Assembly: GCA_036417435.1 (NCBI GenBank)
Contig: CM070911.1
Location: forward strand, 2,604,001-2,668,000
Origin: Inia geoffrensis
Taxonomy: Eukaryota > Chordata > Mammalia > Artiodactyla > Iniidae
Direction of reading: 5' to 3'
Length of the DNA: 64,000 nucleotides
Made by a program: the position numbers and the translations under genes. This document shows positions 32,240 to 43,179 of this stretch, piece by piece (position 1 is the stretch's first letter; each line of letters opens with the position of its first letter). The notes beneath the pieces were generated by a model. It made no database searches. It was given only the letters and a program-made list of their open reading frames with translations, and was not told where the DNA came from.

Positions 32240-32690
32240 TTAATTTCATCACATCCTCGCTGGGCCCTGTGATGAGGGGCTGTCAGCAGTGCTCACCTTT
32301 CTGCCTAGGAGTCACACTCACCTGTGAAGGAGGACAGAGAAGGAATGGGGGCTGGATTTGTCAGGGAGGAAGTTAGGAGACGGTCTGAGTGGGAGTTACC
32401 ATGATGACTGAGAAATGGAATATTTCCTGCCACTTCAGTAAACAAAGGATGTCACAGTCATCAGCGATTGCAGCCACCTCCTATGGTGAGCTGGTGAGCC
32501 CTGAGGGAACTCAGGAAGGAAACAAAGAATACCTGCCATCTAGCAGCCATCAGACTGCAGCCACTCCGGAAGGTGAGCCCTGAGGAAACTCAGGATGGGA
32601 AAGCACAGGATACTGGTCCCAGATAGCTGAGGTGCACATCAAAGGAATGATCTCAGCAAGCCCAGACTCTTGCATCTTCCCATACATAGA
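32240..32690. other. No recognised feature
   Basis: Moderately GC-rich. Contains a local near-repeat, 'gagccctgagg(g)aactcagga', at about 32496-32516 and 32574-32595. No gene recognised. Confidence 0.35.
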
Positions 32691-32951
32691 AAAGTGCTAA
32701 GTTCCTTAACTTGAGATTTCTAGTTTTCTTTAATTAACAATAATCTTTTGATGTTCAGACTACCTGCCCTTCATTGCAAAACTCCCATTAGGCTCTTAGC
32801 ATGTTAATCATCAGTGTTTTAAATTCCCAGTCTGATAATTCCAACATCCCTGCTCTGTCTGGCTCTTATGCTTGCTCTGTCTCTTCAAACTGTTTTTGTC
32901 TTTCAGTATGCCTTACAGTTTTTTCTTGATAGCCAAACATGATGCACCAAG

Positions 32952-33653
32952 TGAGAGTATTACCAAGTCCGACCTCACTCTGCTCGCCGCACGACAGGCC
33001 AGTGAATCAGAGACAAGGTGTTGAGGCATGGAACACGACTTTATTCAGAAAGCCGGCAGACTGAGAAGAAGGCAGACAAGTGTCTCCAAAAAATCATCTT
33101 ATTGGGGTCTGGATGTCAGTTTCTTTTATAGACTCAGAGAGGGCAGAGGTGGTGAGGAAGTAAAGTAAAAGGGCTATTTGTCTTGCAAAACATCTCCTGG
33201 GGGTTTCCCTGGTGGCGTAGTGGTTGAGAGTTCGCCTGCCGATGCAGGGGACACGGGTTCGTGCCCCGGTCCGGGAGGATCCCACATGCCGCGGAGCGGC
33301 TGGGGCCGTGAGCCATGGCCGCTGAGCCTGCGCGTCCGGAGCCTGTGCTCCGCAACGGGAGAGGACGCGGCAGTGAGAGGCCCACGTACCGCAACAAAAC
33401 AAAACAAAACAAAACAAAACATCTGGAATGGCCAGCCTAGGGGAGGGCATGTGTTAGTTTCTTCTTTCTTTCTTCACCATCCACAGGTGGACAGGGTCAG
33501 TTGGTCTCCCTGTGAGATTAACAGCAGAGGGGCAGGGTTCCCCGAGGCAGAGGCCACTACATATGATTATAATGACAAAAGCAACGAAAGGCAAAGGCTA
33601 AAGTCAAAGAAACCAATTCAAAGTGGAGTCCGATTTAGCTCTTCCCTGTGGCA
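32952..33653 (-). mobile_element. Solo ERV LTR carrying a nested SINE
   Basis: The minus strand begins 'tgccacagggaagagctaaa' at 33653 and ends '...ttggtaatactctca' at 32952, giving TG...CA termini. A TATA box (tataaaag) is at 33125-33131 and an AATAAA signal at 33040-33045, spaced as in a retroviral U3-R. After removing the SINE at 33199-33415 the LTR is about 480 bp. 'caag' flanks it at 32948-32951 and overlaps its right end at 33652-33655, so the duplication is ambiguous. No internal viral genes are present. The class (I or II) is not certain. Confidence 0.75.
33187..33424 (+). mobile_element. Young CHR-type SINE nested in the LTR
   Basis: 'aaaacatct' at 33187-33195 and 33416-33424 is the target-site duplication. 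The body carries intact 'gcgtagtggttgagagttcg', 'gggttcgtgccccggtccgg' (B box), 'cggagcggctggggccgtga' and 'gcctgcgcgtccggagcctg'. Many CpGs are preserved, which suggests a recent insertion. The tail is an (AAAAC)n repeat at 33391-33420. The 163-codon ORF crossing it is SINE read-through. Confidence 0.92.
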
Positions 33654-34349
33654 AGAGGAACTACTGTAAAGAGGCCTTTAGTAACATGGTGGTGAGATGG
33701 GACAGGGAAGCATTCTGCGGTCCTGTGATTAGATTTCACTCTTTTAGTGAGACTTTGCCTCCAGATTGTCAACTCACAAATGTTTTCTGTTTCTTTTCCC
33801 ACCTCACCTGGGACAGGATAGCTACAGTGGGCTCAAATCGACAATTTCCCTTCCCCAGATCAGTTAGGCTCTGATAAGCCCCAGCAGATGAGGCTCTGGT
33901 TCACAGGTTTCCTCTTGAAGCCAGCCTCCTTAGGAACACAGTGCTCTGGGGGGTTTCAGGACAGCTCCTTTTCCCCTCTCCCTGCAGGAAGCACAAGGAG
34001 ATTTCCCCTGATATTTACTCTGAGCAACCGGAGGATCTCCTAGAGGTAAGTTTTACACTATTACGTGGCCCCCAATGTCTGGCTTCTCTTAAAGGTTTTG
34101 ACTCAGGGTTGCTCACACTGATCCTGCAGCAATTCCTCAATTACAGGGTCCTTCCCTGGTGCTGGTTCCTGAGGAGTTTCTGCTGTGAGTTGCTCTGCTG
34201 AGCTTATCTCTCCGGTCCTCTGTCTTCACCAGTTGTATGGATTCCAGAGGAGTTGTTGATTTTTCAGTCTGTTCAGCTTTTTATTTTCTGTTAGGATAGA
34301 GTGGTGACTTCTAAGCTCCTTACATGCAGAAACAGAAGAAATTGAGCAA

Positions 34350-36340
34350 AAAATTGATACAGTGATACTTGGAATAGATCATGCAGATCAAAGCGGAGAC
34401 TTATATAGCAACAGAGTGAGCCACCTCTCCTGTGGATATGGGTGTTGAGCTAATAAGGTGGAGGCATGTGGTGGATGGGCCTGGATGCCTTGTGAAATCA
34501 GTCTAGTGCAAAGGTGGACCTCATATGGTGCCATATAATTTTAATCAGAATCTGTTAGTCTTGTTTATCTCCTCTGTCTAGGAAGAAAAAGTTCATTTTT
34601 AAAATGTATGAAAACTGAGGCAGACTGTTGTAATTTGCTGATATCACACAGCCTGGGAGGTGCAGACACATTTTTGACTTTTAACTGAATGTTTTCCACT
34701 ATGCTATTTTGTATCTCCTGGGATCTTCGATTTTAAAATCCTTGCTGGCATAGATATGCTTTTATATACTTTTCTTTGTGTCTTCCATATCACTTAACAC
34801 TGTTGAGTGTTTCTGATAAATGCTTATTGAATTAGTGAATAAATGAGGAGTAACTTTCTTTCTTTAAGTTTGGAAACTCCAAACAACAAGCTTTAGTGCA
34901 GATAACCAAAAGCGTTCGTGAATATGATTAATGAAGATTTCTTATCTCAGAAAGATAAATTTTGTATGTGAAGAAACTTCACACAAAGTTGGAAAATATT
35001 TTTTGGAAACGTACTGAAGAATCAGTGAGCGGAGAGGCAAATACAACAGCTGAATGTCAAGACTTGGCTTTCCTGCCTCTTAGCTCTGCAACTTTGAGCA
35101 CTTAAGTCACCACTTTGAACTCCAAATTCCTCATGTCGTCTTATATATCATCAGGTTTTTCTGATTATAACAGATAATAATGCATGGGAGAGTATATCGT
35201 TAGCTCTAAATTTTCTATTAACATAAGGTATAACAGCAACAATAATGAAAATTACAAACTACCAAAATACCAGTGATAGAAATTATGATAGTGATTGTGA
35301 TAGAAATTGTGGAGACTATTTCCTTTTAAAACAATGTATTTTATGAGAATTATGTGTTTTGCTTGGTAAAGATTTATTAAATTTAAGATTTGCAGTGATT
35401 CAATACTTACAAAGCAGATATGAGTAATTTCCTATTTTTTTTTTTATTTCATTCTTTATCTGTGTCTGGTGGATTTATACAATTTTACATTTCTATCTGG
35501 ACATGTTCAAGGATATAATTTAGCCTGAAATACTCTAAATGATTTTATTATCTGTGTACAATCTTGTAACTTTTACTTTAATACTAAAAAAAAAAAAAAA
35601 ATGATACGAATGGTGGTATGATTCTAAAAGCTGCAGTCCTTGATGGTGGGACAGAGCCAGCCTTTACAGCATTAATCCCAGAAGCCTCCTGTGACCTCAG
35701 CCCTACTTTAAGACTCTCCTCAATGGAAGATTGCTGTCTATTTCTTTTCACTGAAGAGGAGATGAGAACAAATGGATCATAAATTGCTGGAGACAAAATG
35801 GTTTATTTTTCAGACTGAAATGAATTGTGAAGAATCAGACATTTAAAGATGGAGTGTGTTGCTGGTCTCAGGTTGCTGGAAAGAGCAGGCATCTCACATC
35901 GGCTTAATGGGCATAATTACGTCTTCCATTTGGTAGAAGTTTTTGTCTCCATCTGTTGGGTTTGTAACTCTGAACAACCCCCCCGCCCCCCGCCCCTGCC
36001 ATGAATGTGCTTGTCAATGTTTCCACAGCAGTTCCACGTGCCCATTTCCTGTCTTGGGCTCTGTATTCTTGAGATAAAGCACAGAGCCTCACGAGGGCTT
36101 CATCTGCACAGCTCCCCACCATTCTCACTACCACCTCCTGCCCAGCCCAACATGTCTGATCACACTTTTGCGAAGGGAAGAATCTTATCACTGGTAACAT
36201 GGGCATTGCAACCAGGAAGTGCGCGGTCTGCAGAGCTACAATGGTGAGTCTAAGAGTCTTCTCTGTGGCTGACTCACTATCGCTCCGGCCATGCCCAGGC
36301 CTGAGACCATGAGGTGGTATAAAAGCGGGACCTTGGTTCG
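34350..36340. other. Mostly single-copy-like sequence with small MIR scraps
   Basis: MIR-like cores are recognisable at about 34600-34720 ('aactgaggcagactgttgta', 'atcacacagcctgggaggtg') and 35060-35165 ('ctctgcaactttgagcactt'). An A-run lies at 35586-35602. 34770-34850 resembles an L2 3' end ('ttctgataaatgcttattga'). No gene recognised; ORFs at 35904-36206 and 36005-36247 oppose each other and lack domains. Confidence 0.35.
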
Positions 36341-36359
36341 GATGATTACTGTATGCTTG

Positions 36360-36687
36360 TGTCCTAGCCAGTCTGAGCTGCTATAACAAGAATAACATAG
36401 ACTGGACTTAAACAAGGGGTATTCATTTCTCACAGTTTCTGAAGGCTGAGTCTGAGATTAGGGTGCCAGCCTGGTTGGGTTCTGATGAGAATTCCTGGTT
36501 TCCTCACATGGTAGAGAGAGAGAGGGATAAAGCTCTCTCATGTCTTCTTACAAGGGCGCTAATCACAAGGGCTCCACCCTCAGGACCTAATCACCTCCCA
36601 AAGATCCAGTCTCCAAATACCATTGCAATGGGATTAAGGGTTTTAGGATATGAACCTGGGGGCACACAAATGTTCAGTCCATAGCAG
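36360..36687 (-). mobile_element. MLT1-type MaLR LTR, reverse orientation
   Basis: The plus strand reads 'gtctgagctgctataacaag', 'ttctcacagtttctgaaggc', 'gggtgccagcctggttgggt', 'gggctccaccctcaggacct', 'aatcacctcccaaagatcca' and 'aatgttcagtccatagcag', which is the reverse complement of an MLT1-class LTR. Near full length. Confidence 0.75.
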
Positions 36688-36719
36688 CTTGCCTTCCTTA
36701 ATCCATTTAAGCCAAACCA

Positions 36720-36870
36720 TAAAAACAATAACCACCAACATAGAGTGAGCATCTTCTGTTTCCAGCACTTTACCAGGTGCCTTACATACATTATTTAATC
36801 ATAGAAACAGCTCTATACATTAGTTATTCACATCATATGTGAGAGAAGGAAAGAGAAATTTTAGAAGAGA
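36720..36870 (+). repeat. MIR fragment
   Basis: 'gcactttaccaggtgcctta', 'cattatttaatcatagaaac' and 'gagagaaggaaagagaaatt' follow the MIR order at high divergence. Confidence 0.5.
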
Positions 36871-36920
36871 AGCTGGTTCAGCTATAAGCTTATTATTGTA
36901 GACAAAACACCAATATAAAG

Positions 36921-37137
36921 TCTACTTAGGGCTTCCCTGGTGGCGCAGTGGTTGAGAGTCCGCCTGCTGTTGCGGGGGACACGGGTTTGTGCCCCGGTCC
37001 GGGAAGATTCCCACATGCTGTGGAGCGGCTGGGCCCGTGAGCCATGGCCGCTGAGCCTGCGTGTCTGGAGCCTGTACTCTGCAACGGGAGAGGTCACAGG
37101 CCCGCGTACCACACACACAAAAAAAATTCTACTTAGG
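36921..37137 (+). mobile_element. CHR-type SINE with 10-bp target-site duplication
   Basis: 'tctacttagg' at 36921-36930 and 37128-37137 flanks a SINE with the head 'gcttccctggtggcgcagtg' and the conserved 'ggagcggctgggcccgtgag' block. Its A-tail contains (AC)n. Like the copy at 18051 it lacks the segment between the two 3' 'gagagg'-like repeats. Confidence 0.92.
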
Positions 37138-37140
37138 TAA

Positions 37141-37640
37141 TATCTATTATATGTATGCTTTTTATGGGCCAGTAACTGCAGAAGTAAAAGTTTTGCCTTT
37201 ATTCAGAAACTGCATTTATTCTAAGTGCCAGGGGTTTAACGTAAGTGCTTTTATTCCTTTTTAAACTTATTTAATAAATACATACATACAGTGGTGTTTA
37301 GGACACGGTTAACTGAATGCGTTCCCAAGAAACAAAAGAGCTGATTTGTTGCAGGTCTAGTTTCTGGTATCAAGTTCTCAGTTTGAATCTAGAATTTCTA
37401 CATATTATTATAACACCTTACAAACCGGTCTAGGTTTGTCAGTTTCTTAAGGCCTGGAATGTATCCCAGAAATCTAGTTCACCTTTGAGTAGAAAATAAA
37501 TAAAATGCCATTACCACTGAGGATCAGAGTTATAGTCGTTACCCCTGCAGAATGACAGTGACCTTGTTTTCAGGAAGAGAGCCAAAAGAGCCATGACTTT
37601 TCTTCCTTTAAGGAGAAAACCTCACGGTTGCTTTCTTGTT
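37141..37640. other. No recognised feature
   Basis: AT-rich sequence without recognised repeat or gene. Confidence 0.35.
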
Positions 37641-37644
37641 TCCT

Positions 37645-38990
37645 GTTGAAGGAAATACAAAGCCATGATTTACCTTAAATGAATGTCTTCTAACTTCATT
37701 TCAAACTTTAATGTCACCCAGAAACTACTAGACTCCCTAGTCCACTCAGTCTGTCATTCTTTGGATCTAGATGATGGTTGTAACCTTCCTTCTCTCTCCT
37801 CCAACCTCCTACATGTCTTGTTCCATTCTCCATCTCAGTGGATGGTTTGCTCCTTAGCTCCCTGCTAATGAGAACACAGAAGCACTAAGGAAAAAATGTC
37901 CACTGCAGTTTATACACAGCTGCCTGCAATGACTTTCTAACACTCCGCATCCCGTTCTGTAAGCGAGCCGTTATTTCTCCTCGCAAAGCCCCTCCTTTTG
38001 TGTAGTGAAATCTTCTTCAGAGTCTATGCAAGGACATCTCACTCCTGCAGCTGATTCTGCTCCCTGCTTCGTTTTCTTTTTCCTCCTTTCCTGAATGACT
38101 CCTACGATTAAAAACATTGCTGTCATTTCTCCCAACTTAAGAATAAAATGGCAACTATAACAAAACAAAGCTCTCTTTGCATCCCTTCCAGCCGTTACCC
38201 GTGTGGTTGCTCTCCTTCCCAGCAAAATCCATGGGGAGAATTACGTCCATGAATGGCCTCCTCATGGCTGATCCAATGATTAACTATGTTTATCTTACTT
38301 GATCAGCAGCATGTGGCAGAGCCGACCAAACCTTATCCTGGTAATTTTTACTTTGATTCCTGGGCACCACTGGCTCCAGGTTTTCCAGTTGCCTCACTAA
38401 CAACTTCTGTCACTTATTTAATAGCTACAGTCTCTTTTTCCTCTCTTCTCCTCAAGAAGCCTCAATGCTTAATTCTCTATGCTCATTTTCTTTTACTTTT
38501 TAAAAGATTTATTTATTTATTTTATTTTCATTTTTGGCTGCGTCGGGTCTTAGTTGCGGCCCACGGGATCCTTGTTGAGGCACGTGGAATCTTTTGTTGT
38601 GCACACAGGCTCTTCGTTGCAGTACATGGGCTCTGTGGTTGTGGTGCACGGGTTCCAGAGCACGTGGGCTCTATAGTTTGTGGCACGCAGGCTCCAGTTG
38701 AGGCGTGCGAGCTCAGTAGTTATGGTGTGGGCTTAGTTGCCCCACGGCCTGTGAAATCTTAGTTCCCCAACCAGGGATTGAACCCGCATCCCCTGCATTG
38801 TAAGGTAGATTCTTTACCACTGGACCACCAAGGAAGTCCCTGTACTCATTTTCTTAGTGAGTTATTTCATCTCATTTCTTTAAATGCCCTCTAATTCTGA
38901 CTGTCCATACATTGCTCTCGAGGGTGGACCTTTCCCCTGAACAGAAGACTTACCTTCAACTGCCTTCACAACTGTGCCATCTGTGTAAAA
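37645..38990 (+). mobile_element. L2-type LINE ORF2 fragment, split by a SINE
   Basis: Before the SINE: 'ccaggttttccagttgcctc', 'ctctttttcctctcttctcc'. After it: 'catttctttaaatgccctct', 'gacctttcccctgaacagaa', 'gacttaccttcaactgcctt'. These correspond in order to the reverse-transcriptase region of a common old mammalian L2-type LINE ('tcctggttttcctcctacct ... ctttaaataccatctatacg ... gacctctcccctgaactcca'). The left limit is uncertain; 37645-38310 is only weakly similar. Confidence 0.55.
38482..38855 (-). mobile_element. Long CHR-related SINE inserted in L2
   Basis: 'ctcattttctt' at 38482-38492 and 38845-38855 is the target-site duplication. The minus-strand head is 'gggacttccttggtggtcca'. 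The plus strand shows 'ggctgcgtcgggtcttagtt', 'tggttgtggtgcacgggttc' and 'agttccccaaccagggattg', and the tail is (TTTA)n. It differs in several modules from the copies at 13185 and 18379, so it probably belongs to an older subfamily. Confidence 0.9.
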
Positions 38991-38994
38991 GCCA

Positions 38995-39890
38995 TCTCAA
39001 GATCCCAAATTGGCTTATAATAGGATACTTTAGAACGTACCAGATAATGAACATAACCATATACAGCAATTTACTTTTCTAGAAAACAAAGGGACTGAGA
39101 GTCTTTGGTTAGGGATTTGTATAGACTACCTTTGTAAGGGCAACCAAGGGATGTAATTTTTATTATGATACATTAGTCCAAATAGAATTAAATACTCATA
39201 CATCCATGTCAAAAACCAGAACTCAGTGATAGATTTTTGCCCCTTTATTGCCAGAAGTCACTGCTTCTGCCAACAAGCTTACATTTCATTCAAATGTAAG
39301 TGGTTTAAAAATATCACATCTAAGCTGTCTTCATAATACCTCATCACCCTAAAGCAAATGGGCTAAAATGATAGCACAAACATCTAAGTGTACCCCAAAG
39401 CAAATTGTTGGTGGACAGAATGAGTTGCTCAACAAGTCCATCCAAGCTCAGAATGTCACTGAAAGCTCAACATCAGAATTCTTTCTTGATACATTAATAA
39501 GAGATGGATTCCTCCAACATGCCTGTACTCTTCCCACCCAGGAAAGAAGATTTAAAAAAAAAAAAAAATGCCAAGCTTCATTCCATTAACAGCCTTGATG
39601 TGGCTTAGGTGGTGACTTATTAGACAAAGAGGAAGATTCTCTGGGTGCTGTTCTCTTTGTACTAAAGGTCACTTGCAAGAGAGTTCCCACCAGGCGCTGT
39701 GGAATAAAATCACTCTCATTAGGATCCTGGAACCTGAGTCCCAAACAGATTCCAGAGCACCGACATTTCAATGTACATTTCCGAAGAAACCATCACCACA
39801 AAGTAAAGAAAATAAAGAAGCTTCCTGCAATGATTATTTTTAATGTCTTCAAACAAACAAATAAACAGACAATAAGACAGTCTTCTTTTA
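38995..39890. other. No recognised feature
   Basis: AT-rich. An A-run lies at 39553-39568. The short plus-strand ORF at 39368-39589 ends in this A-run and has no domain. Confidence 0.35.
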
Positions 39891-39894
39891 AATT

Positions 39895-39995
39895 GTAGAT
39901 ATCTAGGCCCCCAAACCAGAGATTGATTCTGTGGGTTGAAGCAGTCCCAGTTCCCCAGGGATCTGAATTTTTAACAGGTGTTTAAAACAACACTC
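39895..39995 (+). mobile_element. MER5-like DNA transposon fragment (hAT)
   Basis: 'taggcccccaaaccagagat', 'tgattctgtgggttgaagca' and 'ggatctgaatttttaacagg' match the core of the MER5 family ('gggccccacccccagagatt ... gaatctgcatttttaacaag'). Confidence 0.55.
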
Positions 39996-40189
39996 TTAAA
40001 ATGACTAAACAGGAGTTTTACTTGTTTTGTTTTTGTTGCTATTATTCTTAGGATTTTTATTCTTTTGCTCTAGCGTAACTTTTTATGCAAGAAAGAAGTG
40101 TATTGATGAAGCCTTACTCATAACCTTTACTGTTGCAATGGATTAGAACTGACAACTAAATATTATGAAATATCCAATTTAATGTTATG

Positions 40190-40665
40190 TATAATGCTGT
40201 GATGAATATTTTTCCATAGAAGTCTGTATGCACATATCTGATTGTGCGAAAAGCTTAATCTAATTTATAATCACAGTCTGGCATCCTTTCTTGCATTAAG
40301 CATTATCATTAAAATAAAAAATTACCAAAATTGAAAGGAGGAAAATTCTACCTCGCTGTTATCATTAGTCTTGATTTTTTTCAACTGTGGGGTAAGATTG
40401 AACATTTAAAATGTTTTTCACCTAATTAGTTTTTTCCTTCTGTATCTTGCCTGTTCATATCTTTTGCCCATTTTTCTACTGGTTAATTTTTTAAAAATTA
40501 AATTATAAGAACACCTTAGATACCTGCAACTTTTCCCTAGTTTGATTCCATGCTAATTTTGATTGTAATACTTATAATCCACAAATTAAAAAATTTTATG
40601 TAGCGAAATCTATTTTTTTCTCCATGAATTATCTTATGTTTAGGAAATAGCTCTCCATCTATGAA
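40190..40665 (-). mobile_element. Ancient L1-type 3' region, reverse orientation
   Basis: 'ttcatatcttttgcccattt', 'ttctactggttaatttttta', 'acaccttagatacctgcaac' and 'atctatttttttctccatga' recall an old L1 3' region in reverse. Diverged and with unclear ends. Confidence 0.4.
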
Positions 40666-40869
40666 TCAACTAAATATACACATACATTTGCCTTGAACAG
40701 TTTCTTGTTTCGTTTTTGAACTTTATATATTACTAGTTTGAAAATACCTAGATTTGTTTGTTCTCTTTAATCTGCTCACCTTTTGGGCAAAAATAAGTGC
40801 ATGCATGTATGTAGCAAAATTACACAAAAACCTACCATGTCACTTCCTAGACGCATGGCTTTGGGAGCA

Positions 40870-41005
40870 TGATCTATAAACTGTGAATGTCAAAATCCTG
40901 AGGTGCTTCTTAAAACGAAACATTTTTGGTCCTATCTCAAAGCTATGGAATTCAGAGATTCATAGATGGGTCCTGGAAATCTATGTTTTAGGACATGCTG
41001 TACGT
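40870..41005 (+). mobile_element. MER5-like DNA transposon fragment (hAT)
   Basis: 'tcctgaggtgcttcttaaaa', 'ggtcctatctcaaagctatg', 'gaattcagagattcatagat' and 'ggtcctggaaatctatgttt' follow the MER5 core order. Confidence 0.55.
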
Positions 41006-41009
41006 GACT

Positions 41010-41615
41010 TTAGGTGCATTCAACATGCCTGTCCGTGTGGTCAGGTAGTGAGTGAATAATGCTGTGTAATTGAAAAAGCTCTCTTGCTGAGATGAACCCT
41101 CACCACCCTTTGCCACCAATAACCAAGGAACTACAGAAAAGTGTATGATTTATATGATTGTTTAAAACATGGACTATGTTTTCCTTACACTTGGGGTTTT
41201 ATCTCAGACTGGTGTTGATTTATGCTAATTTTAATATCATTTTTCTCCCTTTTGTTCTTATAATATTTAGATGTTTATTTCTAGCATTACATTGATCTAA
41301 TCATGCTGGCTTACTGGAATAATATAAAGTCCAATATTCCTTAGAAAAGTTTAACCATAATTATGGACACCAATGAAAAATATTATTACTACTGAATTGA
41401 CATTAAGTTTAAGTAGACTATAAGGCATACCATATGCTCCCAGCACTTTAATTAACTTGGTTTTTGGTGTCTGGGAGATGTACATTGATTTAACTCCGTA
41501 AACACATAATTAATTCAACTTTTTCAAGCATAGGGTGATAAAAAGCTGAAAAAGATTGATATACTGACTTTTCACTTCTTTCCAAGCATGCATTGCAACC
41601 TTGGTTCAAGACCCA
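41010..41615. other. AT-rich sequence, nothing recognised
   Basis: No feature recognised. Confidence 0.35.
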
Positions 41616-41619
41616 GTTA

Positions 41620-42255
41620 GCTGATGCCTAGATTACAGCAACAGGCTCTGAACTAGATTTTCACAAAGTATCCATGCACCAGTTCTTCCAGAAAAAATCT
41701 CTGACTATGTCACTGTATAAAATCCTTAACCTGTAGCTCATAGAATTCAGACTATGGTCCCCACTCCTTACCATGACATAAAAGATTCTCCACAGTCTGA
41801 TTCATACCTGTTTCTCCAGCCTCATTTCTAAACACTCCCTTCTTGAATTTTGAGTTTCCATACAATTTGCACACTCCTACATAATCTATGCTTTCTCTCA
41901 TATTCAGTGTTTTGTAAATGCTGCTCATTTTCTGGAACGCACTGCTTTACAAACTCCTAGGCTTAAGCCCAGCCCCCAAACACATACATATCCTTCTCTG
42001 ACTAAACACTAACCAAGCTTCAGGATTTACCTCATGTATCACCCCCTCCAGGAAAACTTCTTTGGTGGCTAAGTCTCTTTCCTCTTGGTTACCACAGCAA
42101 CTTGTTCATCCATTTTATGCCAATGTGCTTCCGTCAATAAATTTTAAACTCTTTAAGGCTGAGTTTATCTCATACTTGTCTTAAAATTTATGGAGAATTC
42201 AGAACCTAGCACATAATTGACACTCAAGAAAAGATGTTGAATAAAGATATTATTT
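41620..42255 (+). mobile_element. L2 LINE, 3' portion of about 630 bp
   Basis: A long collinear match to the L2 3' end: 'tataaaatccttaacctgta', 'tctccacagtctgattcata', 'tttctggaacgcactgcttt', 'atcaccccctccaggaaaac', 'ggttaccacagcaacttgtt' and 'cctagcacataattgacact'. It ends near the typical '...tgttgaata' terminus. Confidence 0.75.
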
Positions 42256-42259
42256 CATC

Positions 42260-43050
42260 CATAAATTCATATGAATAAATAATGATTATTGAGTAAATAC
42301 ATCAAATCCTTATATAAGGGTAATTCATCACAGAAGTTTCATAAGATGTAATTTATTAAAAGCTATCCTATTTTTTCCTCTGAAAAATCAACTAATGGGA
42401 GTAACAGGCTTTCTCTTCTGGACATTACATAGTAGCTTGTATCCATCTAACCTTCCCACCTACTCTAGCTTAATACATAGAGTCACTATTAAAAAAAAAA
42501 AAAACTGGTGTACAAAGAAGGAAGACTGGGCACAAGGGATCAAGTTTCAAAGAGAAATAGAAATCTTATAAAATGACCCAAAATTTCTATTGCTTTTTTC
42601 ACTCTGAGGTCCTCAGGCAATTTGCCTTACATGGAATAGAAACCAGAGTAAAATCACCATCCAGGAGCTGACAATAGTTTAACTCACCTGGGGAGAGGGA
42701 AGTTTTATTTTGGGTTTGTCCAGGAGATGGAAATTGAGGGTAGAGAAACACGCATAAATGAAGCCCAGTTTGATCTAGAAGCATTGATGACTTCAAATCT
42801 AACTACTTACAGAGTAAAACTCCCTTAATAAATAGCAACAATAATAGCATATCTGGGGCATAAAGAGATGAACAAAGACAGTCACAGTCTCTTAGTGCTA
42901 AGGAGCAAAGCTTGGAGTTCAAGGAATGTCACAGTAGAGGGGCTTGGGTAAACGTTCTAGGCAATCAGCTGAAGCCCTAGAAGGACTGCATTCCAAGGAG
43001 AAAGCTGTAGCTCAGGGTAAGAGTTCCAAAGAAAAAATCCAGCCATAGAA
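42260..43050. other. No recognised feature
   Basis: AT-rich. The minus-strand ORF at 42599-42796 is unsupported. Confidence 0.35.
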
Positions 43051-43179
43051 AACCTTAAAATTGAACCTCTACTGGATCAGTGGAATCTTCATATTATTTG
43101 CCTGCAACAGAAACAAAATTTACTCTAGAAAAAAAAAAATCATTCAGTGCTTATATTATTTTTATATACAGTATTTGAA

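Larger units (their letters stand above)
32690..34345. mobile_element. Old L1M-like sequence split by an LTR insertion
   Basis: The left part (32690-32951) contains 'aacaataatcttttgatgtt', 'aattcccagtctgataattc', 'tgctctgtctcttcaaactg' and 'gatagccaaacatgatgcac'. The right part (33654-34345) continues with 'gaactactgtaaagaggcct', 'cctgtgattagatttcactc', 'gataagccccagcagatgag' and 'gctccttacatgcagaaaca'. Together they match a single L1-type unit known from mammals, cut in two by the LTR at 32952-33653. Orientation is not asserted. ORFs at 33623-33874 and 33941-34201 lie in it and are not genes. Confidence 0.65.

Noticed and set aside
33178..33669. 163-codon plus-strand ORF, among the longest in the window
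   Set aside because: It is read-through of a GC-rich young SINE and flanking LTR sequence. Similar ORFs appear in every CHR SINE copy (for example 18063, 36940, 60508).
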